From Dactylonectria macrodidyma (lineage: Eukaryota; Ascomycota; Sordariomycetes; Hypocreales; Nectriaceae): a stretch of 64,000 nt of DNA. Where the stretch lies: assembly GCA_020744425.1 (NCBI GenBank), contig JAGMUV010000034.1:124001-188000 (forward strand), written 5' to 3'. Shown here in pieces: positions 21,501-30,932 of this stretch (position 1 is the stretch's first letter; every line of letters starts with the position of its first letter). A program made the translations under genes and the position numbers. A model generated the notes under the pieces. It ran no database searches. It saw only the letters and a list, made by a program, of their open reading frames with translations, and was not told where the DNA came from.

Positions 21501-21670
21501 CGATTCCGCAGTAAATCTCGCGGCGACTCTTTTCGCAAAATGCGGAATACTCCTAATCCATTTGGAGAATTGGATTTGCATTGGCGCTCCTGGAGCCCCC
21601 GGCCCTGTGCATTGGACTGGACTGGATCCGACCTCGAAATCCAGTCCAGTCCAATCCAACAAGATCACTG
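18591..21670 (+). mobile_element. Complete hAT transposon
   Basis: 3,080 bp with terminal inverted repeats (left CAGTGATCTTGTTGGACTGG; right end its complement with one mismatch) and an 8-bp target duplication CTAACCAT (18583-18590 and 21671-21678). Both subterminal regions are packed with short TGGACTGGA/TGGATTTGG motifs, the usual transposase-binding layout of hAT elements. One intact gene fills the interior. TIR, 8-bp duplication and protein family all agree. Confidence 0.96.
18958..21450 (+). CDS. hAT transposase
   Basis: Exons 18958-20217 and 20269-21450, with a 51-nt intron (GTGAGT...CCTAG) that joins in phase and creates the conserved TRWNS motif, giving 813 residues. The start is the ATG right after the 5' subterminal region. 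Order: an N-terminal low-complexity stretch, a BED-type zinc finger (CYLC...HLKHH, residues about 90-125), an RNase H-like core with the first aspartate in SFDLWTS (D239) and the second in MSDNAS (D305), the CxxH-like GHIVNLCAQ motif, a helical insertion, then the hAT C-terminal dimerisation region (LAVPSMSDECERLFSSAK). No stop or frameshift was found. Together with intact termini this suggests an element able to move, or one that moved recently. Confidence 0.94.
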
Positions 21671-21678
21671 CTAACCAT

Positions 21679-22060
21679 GCCAGCGGGTAGTACAGTACGT
21701 ACAAGATTGTATTTGTCGCCAAGTCCAGTGTTCCCATTGGCCATATCAGGGGGCTTGGCTGAGCAGACTACCGGTACGTTAGCTTTAGCTGCCCCTCTCC
21801 TACCGAAACCGGGTATTTACGGAATACGATTCCAGTGGCTCGACAGTGCTCAACAGAAGGTGCCATGACGTGTCCTTGAAAGGCGGTATTGACGTTTTGC
21901 CAATTCAGTTTTGGCTTTAATGGACTAAGTAGCTGCCCACCTTTCCTTATGCTAAGAAGAAGTACGTACAAGGGACCAGAATTGGTCCCTACCCTATATG
22001 TGGTCCGTGCGGGGAACCAAATTCAACATGTAACTGGCGGACACTCTTCGCTGTCGTTAC
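21679..22060. other. Intergenic between hAT and LINE insertions
   Basis: No supported gene. It is host or older repeat DNA between two young insertions. Confidence 0.5.
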
Positions 22061-22074
22061 TGTATACAGCATGG

Positions 22075-22915
22075 CGCGGGACGCAACCCGAGACGGTGCC
22101 ATCCCGGTTCTGAAGTTTCCCAGAATGCGATCGACGACTCTTAACATAGCTCGTTTGAGCCAGTGTACTAGCAAACACCTACCAGACAATGTCGGAAAGT
22201 TCTCGAAGAGAGTCGATGCTGCACTACCAGGGAAGCACACTCGACAACTATACGATAGCTTATCATGGAGAGAAGCCAGCGTGCTGGCGCAGCTCAGGAC
22301 AGGCATGGCCAGATTGAATGGTTACCTCTTTCGTATCACAGCAGTGCCATCACAGCAATGCGCATGTGGACAGGCGACAGAGACGGTCGAGCATTTTCTC
22401 TTCCGATGCAGAAAATGGACAGCACACCGAGCCGAAATGATGCAGTGCACCGAGACACAAAGAGGAAACATCTCGTTCTTCCTGGGAGGGAAATCACCAT
22501 CAGATGATGTAAAATGGACGCCAAATATGAACGCAGTCCGTGCGACTATACGATTTGCGATAGCCACAGGTCGACTTGACAACACGCAACGCTGAAACCA
22601 GATTGCAATACCCCACCTACTTTCTTACTAACCTAGCCTACATCCACCAAACACCTCGTGCCATGGACAGCAGGCACCGCTTCAGCCGCCGTAGATAGGA
22701 CTCTGAACACTTGGAGAATAGCCTTCAAGTTCGCTTGTTAATAATACAAACCCCACGAGACCCGCGGAAAGATTGAAAAAGAAGAAGCAAAAGCGGAAAT
22801 TGGACGCTGTATGGGCCTTTGCGAGATCATGACAAAGTTTGGGAAACGAAAATGTACAATAGCAACTAGTGCCCTATTGGTTATAAGCCACCGGGCGAAA
22901 TAAATTGTGTGTGTG
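22075..22915 (+). mobile_element. 5'-truncated Tad1-like LINE
   Basis: A 14-bp direct duplication TGTATACAGCATGG flanks the segment (22061-22074 and 22916-22929). Inside, a frame to 22595 encodes the C-terminal tail of a LINE pol: LAQLRTGMARLNGYL followed by the cysteine/histidine finger CACGQATETVEHFLFRC. RT and endonuclease are missing, so it was truncated on insertion and cannot move. About 320 bp of 3' untranslated sequence follow and end in AAATAAATTGTGTGTG. The apparent ATG at 22071 belongs to the target duplication. Confidence 0.85.
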
Positions 22916-22929
22916 TGTATACAGCATGG

Positions 22930-23242
22930 GTGACGAACGTTACCGACGCAGCGCACGCATCGAGACGTGATTCGTAGTGATTTACCGGCCTATACTAAGA
23001 CGGTGCGTTTTTGTTTCGTAAGGGTCGGCCGGAATATTGCGTCCCGAAGAAGCGCATGGTAATGGCCATTGAGCGGGAAAGACGACGCACCTAGGTACTG
23101 TAGACTATTGGAAGCAAAGTACAATACGGAGTATGCTCTCAGCGTCCTCTTTGACAGGCGAGCGGCCGATATGAGATAAGTACAGTAAAATACTACGTCA
23201 CCCCATGCACATTGGAGCGGCGATGGGGTGCATGGGGTAGCC
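22930..23242. other. Spacer before the Helitron block
   Basis: No gene. Includes CAGCCGAAGGCTG (about 23248-23260), a perfect-arm palindrome just beyond the end of the helicase remnant. Confidence 0.45.
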
Positions 23243-23830
23243 TCAGCCGAAGGCTGTGTGTCCGCGACCCGGGAAGCTATTACTACTACTGCATTCTCTA
23301 CGTAATGATCCATTGCCATGGCCATTCTTGGTATTATGTGACATGTACGGATTCCGTGTGAGCACCTGTCGTTTCCTAAGCTCCTGATCCCTCATCTTCA
23401 TCTTCATGCCATCCAAGAAAGACCCGTAGATCAGGTGATTACGATCAAATGGTGCATCAAACATCAAACCCTCGAGTGTCTTCACACGAGAGATAGCCAC
23501 GTAGCTTAACCCAGTCTGGATATCCCGGCAGGAGAGATCGGAAACGATCATATCTTCTGTGATGCTTTGTGGCTTATAAACGGTAATAGCGTAGCATATG
23601 ATCAGGGGGAACTGGGTGAGAGTGCAGAGAGTGGCTCCGATGAGGAAGCCCCTCTCTATAAGGAGAATCGGGACAATCTTCCTGCCACCAGGGGTAGTTA
23701 GGAACACTAGTCTAATGTACTTATTAAACTCTATTATGATAACATGAGGGTCTCGGATGCTACCCGGCCCTGTGGAACCTAGCAGCCAAGTAAGAGTAAT
23801 CCAAACCAGTTGTGCTGCTTCGGGCAGTAG
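23243..23830 (-). pseudogene. Helitron Pif1-helicase C-terminal fragment
   Basis: The minus strand reads from about 23830: WLLGSTGPGSIRDPHVIII, then EFNKYIRL, then TPGGRKIVPILLIERGF, the Pif1 motif FPLIICYAITVYKPQS (ordinarily AxTxHKxQG), and YVAISRVKTLEGLMFDAP. This is the last quarter of a fungal Helitron/Pif1 helicase. It is not closely alike the helicase of the intact Helitron at 30933, and the motif around VYKPQS has lost the usual HK and Q-G residues. No Walker motifs precede it. It is a decayed remnant of a different Helitron family in the opposite orientation. Confidence 0.8.
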
Positions 23831-23915
23831 ATGGGTCAGAATGTGAGGCGATTGGATGGGTCGTTAGCTACACGAGAGGTAAGGAAGCTAGAGCACGGAA
23901 ATGCCGCATACTTTA

Positions 23916-24374
23916 TTAAGTTAGTGGAAATGGCGTCCCCAGCACAACGTGCAGCTGGCTAAGTGACTTTCGGAATAGCCTCCTAGCTGTATAAATTTGC
24001 TGTAGTTTCTCTAGCGACGTAAGCTGAATTCTGGATCTCTCGTTAGGAGGCAATAAGCCAGCATCTCCGGCGGTTCTCTTCGGGGCACGTCTCTTAGCTA
24101 AGGCTAGGTTCCTCAGCGTCAAGGTCGCGTCTCTGGATCTGGAATACTTCATTTAGTTAGTATTGATCTTACAGAGTGGGGAGACAGAGCTGACATGAGA
24201 ATCGTTCTTATTACGACAATCAAGGCGGTTCTTCGTATTCCCAGCAGACTTCCTTTTGCTGACGAAGTCACCCGCCGGTCTCTCGCGACAGCGGGCACAG
24301 ACAACGGAAATTATGTCCATTATAGAGCTCCCGGGAAGTAGATTTAGGACCCATTGCCTAACGAAAGAAGACAC
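23916..24374 (-). pseudogene. Unrecognised cysteine-rich gene remnant
   Basis: Two minus-strand frames lie end to end (24374-24153 and 24152-23916). The first contains CARCRERPAGDFVSKRKSAG followed by a further cysteine (RLDCRNKN), a possible small zinc-binding module. The second is basic and leucine-rich. A stop separates them. It lies upstream of the helicase remnant in that remnant's direction and may belong to the same dead Helitron. Function unknown. Confidence 0.4.
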
Positions 24375-24608
24375 GCAGAAGCGTCGAAGCGGACGAAATG
24401 GCTATCTCCAGCCAAGTGTAACGTAAACAAATCATCTTCTGAGTAAACAAACGGCGACATGGTGCAGAGTGGCCTGGACCCACTTATCTGGAGCCGTCAG
24501 CCAGTTGCCGAACGATTTGCGGCTGGCAATACAAAACTTGGACCAATCAGAGCTCGAGAAACTTATTACCCTTGTCTGCACCAAACTGGGGAGCAGCCGC
24601 CACGCCGG
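24375..24608. other. Short spacer
   Basis: No gene. It leads into the 138-bp tandem duplication. Confidence 0.4.
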
Positions 24609-24884
24609 CTTGCTAGGAAGGCCTCCCGTTAGGAAGCCATTTTATTAGCCAATCAGAAGGCAGATAACTTTGCAACCAATCAGAGGCCAGGACTCAGGGT
24701 GTCAAGGGTCGGGCGCGAATAAGAAAGACCTTCCTAACGGAAGGCACTTGCTAGGAAGGCCTCCCGTTAGGAAGCCATTTTATTAGCCAATCAGAAGGCA
24801 GATAACTTTGCAACCAATCAGAGGCCAGGACTCAGGGTGTCAAGGGTCGGGCGCGAATAAGACAGGGGAAGGCGCACGTCCGCC
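24609..24884. repeat. 138-bp tandem duplication
   Basis: Units 24609-24746 and 24747-24884 are near-identical for about 116 bp. Unit 1 ends with the palindrome CCTTCCTAACGGAAGG (about 24729-24744). The same palindrome, with flanking bases, occurs at the 3' end of the intact Helitron (about 38688-38703). Confidence 0.9.
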
Positions 24885-25091
24885 GGGGGACGTTGGAAGT
24901 TGGAAGCTGAGCGTGATGGGCAAGTTGGCGGCTCCCTTGCGCTGAGTAGCCTTTCGGTACGAAGCTTGCAAAAGTAGAGCCTGTTTTACTAGTGGGTTGC
25001 TGCCCGTGTTAAGAAGAGGGCGCGGTTTTAAGTGGTCGGCTCTGGGTGGGTGGATGAAGAGACTTGGCCAATAGGGCGTGTGTGTGTGTTA

Positions 25092-25339
25092 CTGTCGGAT
25101 TGACCATCGGATACAGGGCCTGATGGGCGCGCGCAAGGTGATGCGGGGAATTCCGGCCTAATATCGGATATCCCTGACCAATCAGATTGTGGGGATTTAC
25201 CTGCGATTCCCAGTTAAATGCTCATTACCGTAACAACCCCTTAGATAGTTAGACAAGCAGAAGACACAGTCACTACGAATACCGTGACCTTTGCCTCACC
25301 TAATTGCAACCCGTACGGGTATCCCTATGATACTAACAG
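25092..25339. mobile_element. 248-bp insertion flanked by TTA (MITE candidate)
   Basis: Present in element A but absent from the otherwise matching place in element B (about 27032). The insertion is flanked by TTA duplicated on both sides (25089-25091 and 25340-25342) and begins CTGT and ends ACAG. TTA duplications are typical of PIF/Harbinger-type MITEs, but the inverted termini extend only four bases. Confidence 0.55.
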
Positions 25340-25643
25340 TTACCTTTATTTTGCGTAGCTAATAAGACGTACGCAGCAGGCTTTGAAGAGCAGGTACGAT
25401 TTTGAGTGGCCACTACCGGTATAATGTATTGCTAATTAGGTTGGTCGCTAGACGTTCGCATTTCCTGTTTAATGGTCCTGCGAAGCATTGCTGGTATAGT
25501 ATCTCCTATATAACCCTCGGCACCCTGGATGTGTCTGCTGTGCAGAACACCGGTTCCGGGGTTGCTAATCGAACCGTGGATGGAATTGAGTAGTAATACT
25601 AACTAGTGTCATTTTAGCAGCATCTGCATATATCTGGCTACTA

Positions 25644-26195
25644 AGGGGGTCTCGGTCCTTAGCATAGCTTAACCCCTCCGTTTGTCCCTTACGGGGTGGG
25701 ACGCTGACTTAGCTAAAAGTCGTTGACTGATACGTGAAATCACGTGAGGATCATCAGTCACGTGAGCAATGCCTCAAAAGGGCCTGCAGGGCCCTTCTGA
25801 CTTTGCTTCATCATCATCATTCTTCATACAACAATACAATCCATCACCTGCTATTGCAGCTTTCTGGCCCTTCGTGCCCCCTAGGGCCTCTGGCCCCTGG
25901 CCATCGCCTCTTTTCCGTATCATTGACCTGACTATTTTCTTTAAAATACCTGCAATTTATATGTAGACCCTACTAAATCATATATACCCATGGTCAATGT
26001 ATGCCCTAACCCTAATCCTGATATGTAATTTTAGTGGGTCGGGATATATCGCAATTGCTTAGATTTTGGCGTGCTAGTAGGTACCAAAAAATGGTCAAGT
26101 TAACGACTTTTGGCTAGGTCAGCGTCCCCCCCGTAAGGGACGAACGGGGGGGGGGGGGGGGGGGGGTTGAGCTGTGCCAAGGACTGAGACCCCCT
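25644..26195. mobile_element. TA-flanked MITE with about 85-bp inverted repeats
   Basis: AGGGGGTCTCGGTCCTTAGC at the left end pairs with the complement at the right end (AGGGGGTCTCAGTCCTTGGC on minus). Similarity continues for about 85 bp, and TA flanks both ends (25642-25643, 26196-26197), as for Tc1/mariner-type elements. The right arm contains a run of 21 G (26146-26166) where the left arm has a short C/T stretch. The interior holds CCCTAACCCTAA, two telomere-like units (about 26004-26015). No transposase. Confidence 0.8.
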
Positions 26196-26752
26196 TAGTA
26201 GATGATGATGTTCCCCGCTCGGAACGTCCGGTTCGCGTTCTATGACGACGATGACATCTGAAGCGGGGTTCGCAGCACCAGATATCTGCCACAAACTGAA
26301 AATCTCCGCTAAGTGGCTACCAGGTATTCCAAAAGGTATGAAGGAGATCAATAATGAGATTTCGAGAAAAATCAATCTACTGTTTCCTCTATATATATTA
26401 TATATTAAAAATTCGATCTAATATAATAGATTTTACCTAATTCAAGTAGAAGCAGGAATCTTAGCAAATGCAAACGACAAGAGCAACGTCATTATTATAA
26501 ATTAAATGCTTACGTGAATCTCACGTGAATCTTAACAGAAAAATCCCAGCCAATGAAGACTTCTTTACACTTGATCTCGGGGGAGGGTGAATTCGAAGTT
26601 CATCCACATGTGCCAATGAGAGTGGGAGGATTTGTGCCAAATGAGAGTGGGAGGATTGGACCAATTAGGAGGCGCAGTTGGGCTTCCGAATCGGGTAATT
26701 TTGCAGGGGGGGCCAAAATTTTGGGGGTGGAATCCCAGAGCTTAAGAAGACC

Positions 26753-26788
26753 TTTCGTACCGAAAGGCACCTTTCGTACCGAAAGGCA
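26753..26788. repeat. Paired 3' hairpins of Helitron element A
   Basis: Two copies of the 17-nt palindrome CCTTTCGTACCGAAAGG lie almost back to back, separated by CA. A related motif, GCCTTTCGGTACGAAGC, occurs in the 5' part of both Helitrons (about 24950 and 26890). Confidence 0.85.
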
Positions 26789-27399
26789 TTCGTTCCTCAA
26801 GGCACAGGGGAAGGCGCACGTCCGCCGGGGGACGTTGGAAGTTGGAAGCTGGGCGTGATGGGCAAGTTGGCGGCTCCCTTGCGCTGAGTAGCCTTTCGGT
26901 ACGAAGCTTGCAACAAGACCTTGTTTTACACTAGTGGGTTGCTGCATGTGTTGAGAAGAGGGCGCGGTTTTAAGTGGTCGGCTCTGGGTGGGTGGATGAA
27001 GAGACTTGGCCAATAGGGCGCGTGTGTGTGTTACCTTTATTTTGCGTAGCCAATAAGACGTACGCAGCAGGCTTTGAGGAGAAGGCACCATTTTGAGTGG
27101 CACGATTTGAAGAGCTTAATGCGGAACTAAGAGACCTAGCCAATAGGGTGAGGGTCAATAATTGAGACAGGGACCAGGGGACTGAGACTAGCAGAGATCA
27201 ATCAGTCGCAATACCAAAGAGGGAAAATTGTCAATTTGAGTATAAGAAGTGGCCATGCCAAGATGTCCTGGTGTTGAGACCATTGGACTTTTATCACTCG
27301 CATTGGTGTTGAAACCGCACGCTTATTTCCCCCACATATCAATTTATAAGTTTTCCAAACCCAATACAGCAGCCCAGAATACCACACACTATCACTATA

Positions 27400-28932
27400 C
27401 TATGCTACTTGAAGTCTCTTTGTCGGGTGTCTCTTGTTCCTGCCACCTGGTTCGGTAGTTGATGACCTCATATTAGGACGAACGGAGGATCGGAGTGTGG
27501 CAGATATGTTAGGTGATCGAGAGTCCTCGTTTTGCTTCGCTTCACCTTCTTCATGGTTATCATTTTCATCAGAGTCTGCGGACGTTAAAGGGGAGACCGG
27601 CGACCCTGCAGTGATTGGAGATGTTGCGGTAGTTACAGTAGACCTCCTGAGTCTCTTGGGGGCGGGGTTGTTCGAACTTGGCTGAGACGATAGAGATGAG
27701 GAGACTGCGGGCCTTTTGTTCTGAGATGGAGTAACGGGTTGTTGGGATGGACCTCCCTGCGGCGATTGTGATGATTGTGACCGTGGCTGTTGCACCTGTG
27801 AAGATTTCTTTGAGGGAGACTTGAACATAGACCTCGCTGCTGCGAAGCCGCCAGCTTGGGATGGGCCAGGTTCGGTTTTGGAGGGGGAGACTGTGTTAGC
27901 GGCAGGTGCAGCTGGCGTGCTCTTGTCTGGAAACGTCCAAGAGTCGGGAACGACAATGAAAACATAGTCCTTCTCATCAACTGTAGGGGCAGCTACCATA
28001 AGACGATGGTCAAGCAGGCCAACAATCTTGCCGACGCAGTTGAAGGGCACACCTGGAACAAACTGTGTATCTTTCCTATCTGCCATCTTCTTGCAGAGGA
28101 GAGAGAATGGCAAAGCGCGAATAGGAAAGAGAATAAAAACTTGAAAGGGGTGGAAGCCTTTGAAAGGACTCTTTGATGGCTGACCCGGCGTGATGTAGGT
28201 ACAGCACTGGATAAATGCACAGCATCTCAGCTGCGCATCATCCAACTGCGGGACAGAGTCCTTGATTAAGTGGGTTTGACCTGTTCCGAGAACCTGCCCC
28301 GTCAAAGAAACAACCGGTTGGATAAGTGGAAAGCCCTCACCATTGCAAAGAGTTCGTGGGTCAATGCTGATAGTTACATTAGTGGCAAGCGCGATAGTGG
28401 AACTCGAGCTAAGGGGAAATGATGAGTCTGCTTACGCTTGGTATCCAAAGTCGCGTATAAGAACAACTGGAACCTTATACACTTCGCCGTCACCATCTTC
28501 ATTGGTGAAAACATCAGGCTCCCGCAGCACCCACTCCAGTGCGTAGGGGTGCACTTTGCCAGTGAAATGGAACCACTGATTCTCCCACTCCGATTCAACA
28601 ATCTGCTGGTTATAGACAGAGAGGTTAAGGCTAAAGTAAATCGGCAGTGGATCAGGGAATCGATACCCTTCAGGACGCAGCACAGAATATTCAGGCAATG
28701 TCATATAGAGAGGGGGTGGAAGAAAAACCCTGCCAAGAGCTTCAACATTGAGGCTCTTTATAAGTTGTTCATCTGATGTAGGAAACCGCGTTGGGGTATC
28801 CAGCTGACCAAAAAAGGACATGGTCATATCACTACCAAGGTTTTTCTGAGAGTCATAAGGCATGCGCAGAGGGGGATGACCGCTAAGAGTGGAATTTGAG
28901 GTAGAATTTGAGGTAGAAGTAGATGAAGACAT
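27400..28932 (-). CDS. Helitron accessory protein, OB-fold-like (inferred)
   Basis: Two exons, 28932-28436 and 28366-27400, joined across a 69-nt intron (GTAAGC...ACTATCAG with ACTAAT before it), give 487 residues. An in-frame ATG at 28950 is an alternative start. The N-terminus is Ser/Thr-rich, followed by a compact domain (residues about 20-165), and then a second segment with VSLTGQVLGTGQTHLI and FNCVGKIVGLLDHRLMV...DYVFIVVPD. The strand pattern and the GKIVGLLD-like turn suggest one or two OB-folds. From about residue 290 it is a long Ser/Pro/Gln-rich disordered tail with a basic KRLRRS patch. Plant and some animal Helitrons carry RPA-like single-strand DNA-binding genes, so a similar role is plausible but inferred. 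It is divergent from the Rep-helicase across about 2 kb. Confidence 0.6.
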
Positions 28933-28991
28933 GATATATTGAACTAGCAAATGTTTTAAAAAAAAATAGGAAAGCAGTTAAGATTACGACT

Positions 28992-29032
<41 letters not shown>

Positions 29033-29249
29033 ATTATAAGATAAGCCTATAAGATTGGCATGCAAATATACAGAACAAAGAAGAAACACATCTGATATTT
29101 ATAATCGATTAAATGATATAGTATATACAATGCGAAGATTGATACCACTCGGTAAAGATACTGTATTTCATTGCGCAGAGAGAATGTGGCATCGCCGATC
29201 TCCATCTAACATTTTCAGCCAAGAGCTACTATCCCTGCCGATGTGGATA
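28933..29249. other. Start of the Helitron divergent intergenic region
   Basis: Contains a (GA)n microsatellite at about 28997-29030 and A/T-rich DNA. It presumably holds the promoter of the accessory gene. Confidence 0.6.
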
Positions 29250-29500
29250 CTCGCACAATTGAATTGATCAATTAAGATAGATGGTGAACAGATGTGCTTT
29301 TTCCATGAGTACAAAGGATTGGCTAAAACGTCAGCACATGTCGCCGATCGCAGTAAAGCACTCTTGAGGTAAGAACCTTGATGCCTGTCGAGTGGATACT
29401 TGCACAGCGGAACTGATCAATCAACGTAGCTGTTGAACAGAATTGCTTCTTCTATGATTACAAAGGATTGACTAAGAAATTAATGCATGAAAAAAAGAAG
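29250..29500. repeat. Two ~75-bp direct repeats about 147 bp apart
   Basis: A segment with GATCAATTAAGATAG...ACAAAGGATTGGCTAA (about 29265-29340) recurs as GATCAATCAACGTAG...ACAAAGGATTGACTAA (about 29415-29490). The copies differ at scattered bases. They lie inside element B, before the 105-bp array. Confidence 0.75.
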
Positions 29501-29599
29501 AAAAAGAGAAAGTATGAGAGCTGAGCAGTATTTGATAGGTAGATGAAATAACGTGGTGTGTATTATATCAATCACATAAGTGCCCATCGATGTTACCAT

Positions 29600-30600
29600 T
29601 ACAACGAAAGAGGGTGAAGGGATATTTTGATCTATTGGTATATCAATACTGCAGCGAACATATGAATAAGAGGGTGGGGGAGTATGATGCTCTACTGGTA
29701 TACCGGTGTGATGATGCTCCGACCAGATAATGGGATGAATAATCGAGCCCGATATTATTAATGTTATAAGAATAAGAGGGTAGAGGAGTATGATGCTCTA
29801 CTAGTATATCGGTGTGACGATGCCCCGGGTAGATGGTGGGATGAATAATCAAGCCTGACGTTGAGTGTCATGAAGATAAGAGGGTGGATGAGTATGATGC
29901 TCTATTGGTATACCGGTGCGATGATGCTCCGAGTAGACGATGCGATGAATAATCAAGTCCGGTAGTGTTACCCATTAAAGAACAATAGGGTGGAGGAGTA
30001 TGCTGCTCTATTGGTTTGCTAATCTAGTGATATTCGGAGGCGATAATATGATGAATGATCAGCTCCGATGTTGCTACCCATGACAAAAACCAGAGGGTGG
30101 AGGAGTATGATGTTCTACTGGTATACTGGTGTGACGATGCTCCGAGTAGATGATGGGATGAATAATCAAGCCTGATGTTATTAATGTTATAAGAATAAGA
30201 GGGTGGGGGAGTATGATGCTCTCCTGGTATACCGGTGTGATGATGCTCCGAGTGGATGATGGGATGAATAATCAAGCCCGATGTTATTAATGTTAGAAGA
30301 ATAAGAGGGTAGAGGAATATGATGTTCTATTGGTATACCGGCGTGATGATGCTCCGAGTAGATGATGGGATGAATACTCAAGCCCGAAGTTAATTATCAC
30401 GAAAGTAAGAGGGTGGAGGAATAGGATAATGCTCTACTGGAATACCGGTGTGATAATGCTCCGAGTGGATGATGGGATGAATAATCAAGCACGAAATTAA
30501 TCATCACAAGGGCGGGAGGGTGGGGGAATATGATGCTCTATTGGTATACGGGCGTGATGATGCTCCGAGCAGATGACGGGATGAATAATCAAGTCCGATA
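29600..30600. repeat. Array of nine ~105-bp repeats (iteron-like)
   Basis: Units begin near 29664, 29770, 29877, 29987, 30092, 30197, 30303, 30407 and 30512, with a partial unit at about 29608. Each contains the order AGAGGGTG, GGAGTATGATGCTCTA, TGGTATACCGGTGTGATG, ATGCTCCGAGTAGATGA and GATGAATAATCAAG. TGGTATACC is a 9-bp near-palindrome. The unit edges drift, and the joining segments are the most variable. The array sits upstream of the Rep-helicase, between the two divergent Helitron genes. Confidence 0.9.
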
Positions 30601-30932
30601 TAGGGATGAGATTGGAAGATTAAAGAAGACCATAGTGGGATAGACCTATTATTTATTAGTAGGTGGGTCAAGACAATGACGATAGACGATATTATCATAT
30701 AGTTTGATAGGTATAATAGAAATAAAGATGACGTAGGAGTATCGGGATAGAATCGGATTAAGAGCAGAGTAGGACAGGTTGGTGTGGGAGAATCGAAATC
30801 TGCCCCAGAATGTACCGATCATAAAACAGCATTGTGAATGGCATCAACCTTCATCTTTCATATTTATAATGCTATCTGGCTTAATACACATGATTACGCA
30901 CCCTAAAAATACACTACATACACTATCTTATA
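30601..30932. other. Leader/promoter of the Helitron Rep-helicase
   Basis: A/T-rich region with no coding signal between the repeat array and the start codon at 30933. The promoter is presumably here. Confidence 0.5.

Larger units (their letters stand above)
24862..26800 (+). mobile_element. Non-autonomous Helitron (element A)
   Basis: The first about 230 bp (from ACAGGGGAAGGCGCACG at 24862) are near-identical to 26803 onward. The last about 300 bp (about 26430-26800) resemble the 3' end of the autonomous copy at about 38230-38710, including the hairpin CCTTTCGTACCGAAAGG, here present twice (about 26753-26788). The interior has no Rep-helicase and hosts two nested MITE-like insertions. The exact terminal bases are not certain because I could not confirm a TC start and CTRR end. 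Confidence 0.6.

Noticed and set aside
28409..28435. A 27-nt intron (GTAAGC...CTTAG) in the Helitron accessory gene
   Set aside because: Too short for normal splicing; a 69-nt intron ending ACTATCAG keeps the same frame and has a branch-like ACTAAT.
29600..30600. CRISPR-like array
   Set aside because: The whole ~105-bp unit is repeated, without short constant repeats and unique spacers, and the genome is eukaryotic.
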